Positions 1-4,245 of a stretch of 7,044 nt of DNA are shown here, in pieces; the stretch's first letter is position 1, and each line of letters starts with the position of its first letter. Source of the stretch: Firmicutes bacterium UBA6806 (GTDB taxonomy: Bacteria > Bacillota > Clostridia > Peptostreptococcales > Acidaminobacteraceae); the NCBI GenBank assembly GCA_002452745.1, contig DKFC01000060.1:1-7044 (forward strand), read 5' to 3'. The position numbers and the translations under genes are program-made. The notes under the pieces were generated by a model, which did no database searches, was not told the DNA's origin, and saw only the letters and a program-made list of their open reading frames with translations.

Positions 1-254
1 TGAAAAAGGCTGAGAGCGCCCTTGCACACCTGACAGAAGCCAAATGTATCCCCCTTCACAAAGAAAGCCACATAAAGGATAACAGGGACAATGGCAAGCA
101 TTCAGGGTCAACTGTCCTGGTCAAACAGGATGGTAACGGAAAGAATCCCATCTGCCCCATCCACAATATCGAGATGCACAAGTGGACCAAGAATGGTCGC
201 ACCTGGCATTCCCATCGCTGGGAGGATGGCTGGTGCAACGGTAAATCATCATGA
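1..254 (+). CDS. C-terminal fragment of a protein with a Cys/His zinc-ribbon-like tail (5' end outside window)
   Basis: The frame with codons starting at base 3 is open for 83 residues to a TGA at 252-254; the start lies upstream of the window. Visible residues begin with a lysine-rich, probably disordered linker (about residues 1-50 of the fragment). A compact tail follows with C51, H54, H59, H69, H71 and C78: CPIH, then WHSH, then GWC. This spacing is what one expects of a small structural zinc site. Similar tails sit on phage-type DNA-binding proteins, for instance some ssDNA-annealing proteins, but the domain that would decide function is missing. The stop overlaps the start of the next gene as ATGA, indicating translational coupling. 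Function is unassigned; the reading frame is well supported by the overlap and by shared GC-rich codon use with the following genes. Confidence 0.7.
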   Translation, partial: KKAESALAHLTEAKCIPLHKESHIKDNRDNGKHSGSTVLVKQDGNGKNPICPIHNIEMHKWTKNGRTWHSHRWEDGWCNGKSS

Positions 255-442
255 ATAAACCAGCCCTCTCAAAGCCCCGCAATCTCAAGGTTCAGGATGT
301 CGGCGATTACTATCGAAAGGAGGTTATTCCGCAAATAAGACTGCAGGGCAAATGGCTGCTGGACGCAGGTCTGCAGCCAGATAAGCAAGTTCAGGTCAGC
401 AACCCCCAACCGGGGGTTCTTGTTGTCAAATGCCTGGATTAA
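251..442 (+). CDS. SymE-like small protein (SymE toxin family fold)
   Basis: A 63-residue protein. Residues 25-60 match the SymE-type pattern: an IPQIRLQGKWLLDAGL segment, then a charged/polar stretch, then a PGVLVV strand. In this family the core is a short beta-rich, AbrB-like fold. Escherichia coli SymE is an SOS-induced toxin controlled by the antisense RNA SymR, but many relatives in mobile elements have no demonstrated toxicity. The start ATG overlaps the TGA of the upstream gene and has no good Shine-Dalgarno site, so translation is probably coupled. A strong AGGAGG at 317-322 inside the gene has no start codon behind it and is probably chance. No convincing antisense RNA promoter was seen. 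Family assignment is fairly good; toxin activity is inference only. Confidence 0.7.
   Translation: MNKPALSKPRNLKVQDVGDYYRKEVIPQIRLQGKWLLDAGLQPDKQVQVSNPQPGVLVVKCLD
401..418 (+). other. GC-rich hairpin inside the 3' end of the SymE-like gene
   Basis: A perfect 7-bp stem (AACCCCC at 401-407 with GGGGGTT at 412-418) closes a four-base AACC loop. The following bases, TCTTGTTGT, are T-rich but not a clean T-run. It could reduce read-through or simply reflect the codons for the Pro-Gly turn. It is the first of three consecutive hairpins in 401-486. Confidence 0.45.
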
Positions 443-449
443 CAGGCAT
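430..449 (+). other. Hairpin with the SymE-like gene's stop codon in its loop
   Basis: A perfect 7-bp stem pairs ATGCCTG (430-436) with CAGGCAT (443-449). The loop GATTAA includes the TAA stop at 440-442. The ATG at 430 in this stem opens an upstream extension of the HIRAN reading frame, but it has no Shine-Dalgarno site and would be hidden in the stem. Confidence 0.45.
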
Positions 450-460
450 AAATCAACCAA

Positions 461-486
461 GAGGGCAGTCTTTTGAGATTGCCCTC
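461..486 (+). other. Intergenic hairpin upstream of the HIRAN gene
   Basis: An 11-bp stem with one G-T wobble pairs 461-471 (GAGGGCAGTCT) with 476-486 (AGATTGCCCTC) around the loop TTTG. It starts 18 nt after the previous stop and ends shortly before the AAGGAGG of the HIRAN gene. No U-tract follows, so it is not a standard rho-independent terminator. A role in RNA stability, processing or attenuation is possible. It is one of four hairpins of this layout in the window. Confidence 0.7.
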
Positions 487-507
487 AATTCATTTAAGGA
501 GGTTCAA

Positions 508-975
508 ATGGCAAATCAAGTTATTGAAAAAATTGAAAGACCCATCAAGGAGCAAACCTTTCCCAAGCTCCAGTCAACCTATCCCGGAGCCACAGTTCAT
601 GGTCGGGTCATCACCACACGGGTTGTCGGCGTCACCTTCGAGGGCAGGCAAGAAGTTGTGGCTCGCTTACGGCGAGGCGATAGGGTTTGGCTTGACCGAG
701 AGCCCACCAACCCCTATGACCGCAATGCCATCATGGTTTGCCGGGAAAACGGCGAGCAAATCGGCTATCTCAACCGCCACCTGGCAGCCAGCCTTAACCC
801 TCTCTTTAAGGCTTATGGCTATCCAGTCAAAGGTCGGGTGACCCTGCTCACCGGCGGGAGCTACGATGGTTATTCTCTGGGTTGCATGATTAGCTTCAAA
901 CTCCCCAAACAACACCAACTCAACAACAATCACAACAGTCTTCAATTTGAGGATTGGGACGATTGGGATATCTAG
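508..975 (+). CDS. Stand-alone HIRAN-domain protein
   Basis: This 155-residue protein is essentially one HIRAN domain, about residues 34-130. Diagnostic stretches are VVGVTFEGRQ (39-48), REPTNPYDRNAIMV (64-77) and IGYLNRHLA (85-93). In HLTF, the HIRAN domain binds the 3' end of single-stranded DNA; bacterial stand-alone copies occur in phages and mobile elements, probably as DNA-end or stalled-fork recognition proteins. An ATG at 430 is in frame, but I chose 508 because an excellent AAGGAGG sits 5 nt upstream of it and the added N-terminus would overlap the previous gene and cross two hairpins. The Asn/Gln-rich linker after residue 134 leads to an acidic, aromatic end (FEDWDDWDI). That loosely recalls the acidic tip of single-stranded DNA-binding proteins used to recruit partners. 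Domain call is strong; partner and role are inferred. Confidence 0.85.
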   Translation: MANQVIEKIERPIKEQTFPKLQSTYPGATVHGRVITTRVVGVTFEGRQEVVARLRRGDRVWLDREPTNPYDRNAIMVCRENGEQIGYLNRHLAASLNPLFKAYGYPVKGRVTLLTGGSYDGYSLGCMISFKLPKQHQLNNNHNSLQFEDWDDWDI

Positions 976-987
976 ATAGGAGGAACT

Positions 988-1356
988 ATGTCTGATGAAA
1001 GCAAAATTTACATAAAAGATTGGAACCCCGAGAGCCACATGACTGAGCCCACCGGCGAGGCTGTCAGTATCTATACCATTGCACGCTCTATCACCCCGTT
1101 GAACTTTGCCAAGCTTTTGGAAAACTATCTCAACCTCGGCGGAAAAGGGTTCGGCGAGGGAAAGCTGGTCGGCCTGCACCTGCGGCACACCCACAGGACC
1201 TTACAGCGTCTGGCTGTCTGCTTTGCCCTCGGTTTGATAGTTGGTCTCAGTGAGCAGGAATACACTGATGCGCGTAACCAGACGGCTATCCAGACGGCTC
1301 AAAAAATTGCCCAAATGGTCCGGGACGGAGAACTCCCCACGGGATTTTTTATTTAA
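988..1356 (+). CDS. Hypothetical 122-aa protein, helical C-terminal half
   Basis: I do not recognise the family. The start is well supported by AGGAGG at 978-983, and it follows the HIRAN gene by only 12 nt, so the two are almost certainly co-transcribed. Residues 1-60 are polar with a glycine-rich bend (LGGKGFGEGK, 50-59). Residues 62-115 appear helical: GLHLRHTHRTLQRL is basic and histidine-rich, then a hydrophobic stretch AVCFALGLIVGLS (76-88), then a long amphipathic segment ending near VRDGELPTG. The hydrophobic stretch is too short and too embedded for a confident membrane helix. No signal peptide or catalytic motif is apparent. GC-rich codon use matches its left neighbours and contrasts with the genes downstream. 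It may bind nucleic acid through the HLRHTHR segment, but that is speculative. Confidence 0.75.
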   Translation: MSDESKIYIKDWNPESHMTEPTGEAVSIYTIARSITPLNFAKLLENYLNLGGKGFGEGKLVGLHLRHTHRTLQRLAVCFALGLIVGLSEQEYTDARNQTAIQTAQKIAQMVRDGELPTGFFI

Positions 1357-1374
1357 CGACAAATTCCCATTATC

Positions 1375-1406
1375 GAGATGGCATAGATGGAGGTCTATGC
1401 CATCTC
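1375..1406 (+). other. Intergenic hairpin upstream of the ArdC gene
   Basis: A perfect 13-bp stem pairs 1375-1387 (GAGATGGCATAGA) with 1394-1406 (TCTATGCCATCTC) around the loop TGGAGG. It begins 18 nt after the previous stop and ends 26 nt before the next start codon. The bases after it (TTCTAATTAAATG) are AT-rich without a real T-run. The loop carries a Shine-Dalgarno-like GGAGG, which is not near any start codon. Confidence 0.75.
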
Positions 1407-1432
1407 TTCTAATTAAATGAAAGGAATATAAC

Positions 1433-2254
1433 ATGGATACATTAATTAAACCCAAAACCACTGCCAATGATTTGAACGCCATAATCAAGGAACATTTGGA
1501 AGACCTCGCCAAAGCGACCGATAAAGCAAGGGTCAGCGATGAGATGGTCCGTTATCTTGAATTCTGTGCGAAGTTTCATCAATACAGTCCATCGAATATC
1601 TGGTTGATCATGATGTCAAGACCAGATGCCACTCATGTTGCTGGATACAATGCCTGGAAGAAAATGGGACGCTATGTAAAGCGAGGCGAAAAAGGTATAC
1701 CGATATTAGCTCCAATGATTTATCGTGAAGATCCTGATGATGAAGATGCACCAAAAGTGTTACGGGGTTTCAGGGTTGTGCATGTTTTTGATGTCTCCCA
1801 AACGGATGGTCAACCTCTACCTGAACAACCAAACTGGAAAAGTCCCGAAAAGAACCTTGAGCTGCAGAAGAAATTGATGGATTTTGCAGAACAGAATGGA
1901 ATTAAGGTTACAATAAAGGAATTAGAAGGAGAAACTCAAGGTATTAGCACAGGTGGACGTATTGTGTTATCTCCAGATGCAGGAACAAAAACGCTTATTC
2001 ATGAACTTGCTCATGAGCTTCTCCACCAGATTGAGAATACTCAATTGTCAAGAGCTGAAAAAGAAATGGAAGCGGAATCTGTTGCTTTCGTGGTCTGTAA
2101 ATATTTAGGATTTTTGGACTTAAATAGCCCAAACTACTTGGCGTTGTATGGTTTAGGAAGTGATAATTTAATGGCTTGCTTTCAGAGAATTGGTGATATG
2201 GCTAAAAAACTTATCCTTGTCCTTGAGGAAAGAAAGGAACAAGTACAAGGTTGA
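1433..2254 (+). CDS. ardC: ArdC-type antirestriction protein with zinc metalloprotease domain
   Basis: A 273-residue protein with two recognisable parts. The N-terminal ArdC-type ssDNA-binding domain (about residues 10-130) has the SPSNIWLIMMSRPDATHVAGY region, the GYNAWKKMGRYVKRGEKGIPILAP motif region (71-94) and RGFRVVHVFDVSQTDG (111-126). The C-terminal ImmA/IrrE-like metallopeptidase domain contains HELAH at 190-194 and a downstream EMEAESVAF helix (211-219) that should supply the third zinc ligand. ArdC proteins protect incoming single-stranded or unmodified element DNA from host restriction, acting in the recipient cytoplasm. All expected zinc-site residues are present, so the enzyme looks intact. 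The start at 1433 is supported by AAGGA seven bases upstream. It follows a strong intergenic hairpin. Base composition is intermediate between the GC-rich left genes and the AT-rich right genes, suggesting separate acquisition. The domain assignment is secure; the substrate of the protease part is not known from the sequence. Confidence 0.85.
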   Translation: MDTLIKPKTTANDLNAIIKEHLEDLAKATDKARVSDEMVRYLEFCAKFHQYSPSNIWLIMMSRPDATHVAGYNAWKKMGRYVKRGEKGIPILAPMIYREDPDDEDAPKVLRGFRVVHVFDVSQTDGQPLPEQPNWKSPEKNLELQKKLMDFAEQNGIKVTIKELEGETQGISTGGRIVLSPDAGTKTLIHELAHELLHQIENTQLSRAEKEMEAESVAFVVCKYLGFLDLNSPNYLALYGLGSDNLMACFQRIGDMAKKLILVLEERKEQVQG

Positions 2255-2259
2255 ATATA

Positions 2260-2290
2260 GATATGGGGGGGATGAAAAGCCCTCCATATC
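2260..2290 (+). other. Intergenic hairpin downstream of the ArdC gene
   Basis: An 11-bp stem with one G-T wobble pairs 2260-2270 (GATATGGGGGG) with 2280-2290 (CCCTCCATATC) around the nine-base loop GATGAAAAG. It begins 5 nt after the ArdC stop codon. The left arm lies in a run of seven G (2265-2271). No T-run follows, so it is not a classical terminator. The next start is 37 nt away. Confidence 0.7.
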
Positions 2291-2327
2291 CTTAAATTGA
2301 TGCAATGGTTGATGAAAGGAATTTGTA

Positions 2328-3152
2328 ATGTTATTGCCAGAATTGACTATTTTTATTTCAACTAAAACTTTTGAAACAAACTTCGAGTATTTTTTCAATA
2401 AGTATGTAACAAAACAAAATATACCTAATCTTTCACTGAAAAAAAGTGATATTGTGTCTAGTGGTTATCGATACACAATCCATTTTGGCACACAGGAATC
2501 ATCAGGATCTACTCCGACAAGGGTTGGTGAAATTGATGTAATTCCAATACACGAGGGAAAAATAAAATTTCAGGCGGCGGTATACAATTTTGAGAAATTA
2601 TTACAGCCTTTATTGTTTTTCAATGAGTTTTATAATTTTATTTTTGCTAATTGGGAAGTTGATCCACGTGACAGGAATCATGGATATGATGATGAATTGG
2701 CCACGAGTGAGTGGATAAGTATCGGTTGGAACACTTGTTATTTTTACTTACCAGAAGTGATTCAAGATATTAGCAAACTCCTAGAGGACAATTTTGGCTA
2801 CTCGTTATCTGAAGGTTTGGAATTTTATAAAGATCATTGCTTGTCTAATACAAATTTAGAGCGTGAAGAAATTCTAAAGAAATATCGTCGTGCAATCGAT
2901 GAAGGCCTTCCAAAGGAATACGGAAGTGATTTATTTCAAAGAAAAAGAAGGTCTGGAGTGTCTGAAACCACTCTGATGCGGGCGCAGAGATTAAAGGAAA
3001 TCAAAGATAGTCATCTTCATTGGACTCAAAATATGGTTGTTGATGAATATAATTACATACATGAGGGGGACGACAAGATAAATACGAATACTCTCCGGAA
3101 TGTTTATCGTGCTATGAAGTGGGAGTGGCAAAGAGCAGACCGTATGAGTTAA
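2328..3152 (+). CDS. Hypothetical 274-aa protein with putative C-terminal DNA-binding region
   Basis: I do not recognise a named family. The start is supported by AAAGGA at 2315-2320, seven bases before the ATG. Residues 1-150 form an aromatic-rich mixed alpha/beta region (for example FETNFEYFFNKY at 15-26, FNEFYNFIFANWEV at 98-111 and EWISIGWNTCYFYLPEV at 128-144). A long helical segment follows at 160-195. Residues 205-272 are basic and patterned like a DNA-binding module: KRRSGVSETTLMRAQRLKEI, then HWTQNMVVDEYN, then INTNTLRNVYRAMKWEWQRADR. The order (helix, TQxxVVxEYN, then TxRNVYRAMxWEW) suggests a helix-turn-helix. The gene is strikingly AT-rich; 2581-2640 has only 11 G/C of 60. It closes the leftmost gene run, before the largest gap. 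It could be an element regulator or accessory defence protein. No enzymatic motif is apparent. Confidence 0.7.
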   Translation: MLLPELTIFISTKTFETNFEYFFNKYVTKQNIPNLSLKKSDIVSSGYRYTIHFGTQESSGSTPTRVGEIDVIPIHEGKIKFQAAVYNFEKLLQPLLFFNEFYNFIFANWEVDPRDRNHGYDDELATSEWISIGWNTCYFYLPEVIQDISKLLEDNFGYSLSEGLEFYKDHCLSNTNLEREEILKKYRRAIDEGLPKEYGSDLFQRKRRSGVSETTLMRAQRLKEIKDSHLHWTQNMVVDEYNYIHEGDDKINTNTLRNVYRAMKWEWQRADRMS

Positions 3153-3217
3153 TTTATTTTACGACTCGTAGAATACACCTTAACGCTTTTATAAAACAGT
3201 ATCATCTATAGCAGAAT

Positions 3218-3246
3218 AAAAAACCCACCACGGGCTGGTGGTGGGT
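3218..3246 (-). terminator. Rho-independent terminator for leftward transcription
   Basis: A perfect 9-bp GC-rich stem pairs ACCCACCAC (3223-3231) with GTGGTGGGT (3238-3246), loop GGGCTG. Read on the minus strand it is followed directly by six T (complement of 3223-3218, with the first T shared with the stem), as expected of an intrinsic terminator. On the + strand the downstream bases are CGAGTTGAAA, with no T-run, so it should stop leftward transcripts best. No minus-strand gene is visible to its right, so what it terminates is unclear. Confidence 0.65.
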
Positions 3247-3346
3247 CGAGTTGAAAACGCCCTGTGTGAAAGGAGTCTTCTATAAATTATTATAATACAT
3301 TTTCCCAGAAGAATCACAAACTTTTAGTTGAGAGTAACTACAATTT

Positions 3347-3380
3347 TCTGTTTGGTTGGAATTGATCTGAACCGAATAGA
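3347..3380. promoter_or_regulatory. Operator-like inverted repeat upstream of the excisionase-type gene
   Basis: The arms TCTGTTTGGTT (3347-3357) and AACCGAATAGA (3370-3380) are inverted copies differing at two positions, both G-T compatible, with a 12-bp spacer. The arm centres are 23 bp apart, about two helical turns, which suits a dimeric regulator. It overlaps the candidate promoter of the next gene. The encoded excisionase-type HTH protein or a regulator outside the window could bind here. As RNA it would also form an 11-bp stem. Confidence 0.4.
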
Positions 3381-3386
3381 TCTAAT
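3356..3386 (+). promoter_or_regulatory. Candidate sigma70-type promoter for the excisionase-led cassette
   Basis: TTGGAA (3356-3361, four of six matches to the -35 consensus) lies 19 bp before TCTAAT (3381-3386, five of six matches to the -10 consensus). Transcription would start near 3393, about 30 nt upstream of the ATG at 3426. The spacer is longer than ideal. It fits the need for a new promoter after the gap and overlaps the inverted repeat. Confidence 0.35.
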
Positions 3387-3402
3387 AGAAAATTAGTGTC
3401 AA
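3373..3402 (-). promoter_or_regulatory. Weak candidate leftward promoter (possible small RNA)
   Basis: On the minus strand a perfect TTGACA (3402-3397) is followed after 18 bp by TATTCG (3378-3373), only three of six matches to TATAAT. A transcript from near 3366 would run to the leftward terminator ending near 3218, giving about 150 nt. Support comes mostly from the presence of that otherwise unexplained terminator. Confidence 0.2.
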
Positions 3403-3425
3403 AGTATTGAATTACAGGAGAAAAC

Positions 3426-3620
3426 ATGATCGAACAAAAATTATTAAAGGCAGGACAAGTGGCAGAAATTTTGGGAATCAGCCGATCAAAGACTTATCAC
3501 ATGATGAGGCAGGGTGATATTCCTACAATCAAGATAGGCAAGAATGTTAGGGTCAGTCATGAAGATCTAAATCAGTATATATCAACTCATAAATCATTCG
3601 AAGGAGGCCAAAATGGCTAA
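3426..3620 (+). CDS. Excisionase-type helix-turn-helix protein (HTH_17 / MerR-like)
   Basis: A 64-residue protein matching the small excisionase/AlpA-like HTH_17 pattern throughout. The DNA-recognition helix-turn-helix is in KAGQVAEILGISRSKTYHMM (8-27). The wing and dimer-side segment are in GDIPTIKIGKNVRVSHEDLNQYI (30-52). Such proteins bend DNA to direct the integrase towards excision, or act as repressors/activators of element genes. Being first in a cassette that ends with the integrase fits recombination directionality factor or cassette regulator. The start has AGGAG at 3416-3420. Its last codons overlap the next gene by 8 nt and contain that gene's AAGGAGG, so translation of the two is coupled. 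An operator-like dyad and candidate promoter lie just upstream, suggesting autoregulation. Family call is strong; excision versus regulation cannot be decided here. Confidence 0.85.
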   Translation: MIEQKLLKAGQVAEILGISRSKTYHMMRQGDIPTIKIGKNVRVSHEDLNQYISTHKSFEGGQNG

Positions 3621-4173
3621 TGAAATTAAATTCGCAACAATTGGTAAACCACAAATTGTTCTTGAAAGGTCAGACGGAACAAATTTTAGATTGGAACTAA
3701 AAGATTATGCACTTTTTTTACGAGAAGCTAAACGCAATGGATGGGAACCTGAAGGATATGTCCTTGTTTCAAATTTTGAAGAAGGTCCTTTCAATTCGGA
3801 TTTTGGAACTGATTATTTATTCCCACATTTAAGATGGATCTCAGATCAAGATGCAAAGAATATTGCCAAAGCATTAAGAAAAATGGTAACTAATGCAGAT
3901 AGGTTTTCTAATAGAGAAGTGTTCCAAGTTGAATTCTATGATTTCGATGAGATACGTGATTGTAGCTTGGAAGATTTCTTGGTTTCATGTTCTACTGCAA
4001 GTGACGCGATATGTAGTATGGGGGCCTTCATTTTACTTCAGCCTCTAAATTTTGCTGATTATTTGACAGAGAAACATAGTTTGCTCATGGATTTCATCGG
4101 ATTTTGTGAATTAGGTGAATTCGGTTTTGCGCAAATAATGAATGAATGGCTCGGAGCAAATAATCCCCATTAA
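3613..4173 (+). CDS. Hypothetical 186-aa acidic protein
   Basis: The start ATG lies inside the end of the excisionase-type gene (8-nt overlap) and is preceded by AAGGAGG at 3601-3607, so coupling is strong. The protein is acidic and aromatic-rich. Residues 4-50 contain a beta-like stretch (IVLERSDGTNFRLELKDY) followed by a helix and WEPEGY. A central segment contains YLFPHLRWISDQDAKNIAKAL (68-88). The combination of a WxPEG motif followed by a VS/IS-DxDAxxxAxAL helix resembles widespread small uncharacterised bacterial proteins, some found near toxin-immunity loci. The C-terminal half (105-180) is Phe/Leu/Asp-rich without a catalytic signature. No signal peptide or membrane segment is evident. 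Position between an excisionase and a replication ATPase suggests element biology, but no function can be assigned. Confidence 0.75.
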   Translation: MANEIKFATIGKPQIVLERSDGTNFRLELKDYALFLREAKRNGWEPEGYVLVSNFEEGPFNSDFGTDYLFPHLRWISDQDAKNIAKALRKMVTNADRFSNREVFQVEFYDFDEIRDCSLEDFLVSCSTASDAICSMGAFILLQPLNFADYLTEKHSLLMDFIGFCELGEFGFAQIMNEWLGANNPH

Positions 4174-4189
4174 AAAGGATAGGTTTTAC

Positions 4190-4226
4190 GAGATCAAGTC
4201 TTCACGTTCAATGAAGACTTGATCTC
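4190..4226 (+). other. Perfect 15-bp hairpin upstream of the DUF3987-like gene
   Basis: The longest perfect stem in the window pairs 4190-4204 (GAGATCAAGTCTTCA) with 4212-4226 (TGAAGACTTGATCTC) around the loop CGTTCAA. It begins 16 nt after the previous stop and ends 19 nt before the ATG at 4246. Four A follow, not T, so it is not a + strand terminator. A TTG at 4219 in the right arm is in frame with the downstream gene but would be buried in the stem. As DNA it could also be a protein-binding dyad. Confidence 0.8.
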
Positions 4227-4245
4227 AAAATTAGAGAAAGGCTTA

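Larger units (their letters stand above)
3153..3425. other. Largest non-coding gap: leftward terminator, operator-like dyad, candidate promoters
   Basis: This 273-bp stretch has no convincing coding frame and separates the left gene run from the excisionase-led cassette. It contains a hairpin with a T-tract only on the minus strand (3218-3246), a TATAAT-containing AT-rich patch near 3281-3300, an inverted repeat with arms at 3347-3357 and 3370-3380, a candidate rightward promoter (3356-3386) and a perfect leftward TTGACA (3402-3397). It is the most likely control region of the right cassette, and possibly hosts a leftward small RNA. Confidence 0.6.

Noticed and set aside
430..507. N-terminal extension of the HIRAN protein from the ATG at 430
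   Set aside because: It has no Shine-Dalgarno site, lies in a hairpin stem overlapping the previous gene, and the ATG at 508 has a near-perfect AAGGAGG.
667..1194. 175-aa open frame on the minus strand
   Set aside because: It lies antisense across the HIRAN gene and the 122-aa gene, both of which have good ribosome binding sites and recognisable or gene-like sequence. It shows no motif of its own and is a shadow of GC-rich codons.
1334..1350. Terminator-like TCCCCACGGGA followed by TTTTTT at the end of the 122-aa gene
   Set aside because: The stem is only 4 bp with a 3-base loop and lies within the coding sequence; the T-run is explained by the Phe-Phe codons.
3269..3369. Possible small gene after AAAGGAG at 3269-3275 in the large gap
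   Set aside because: There is no ATG, GTG or TTG at proper spacing. The only open frame would begin at ATA and encode about 27 unremarkable residues.
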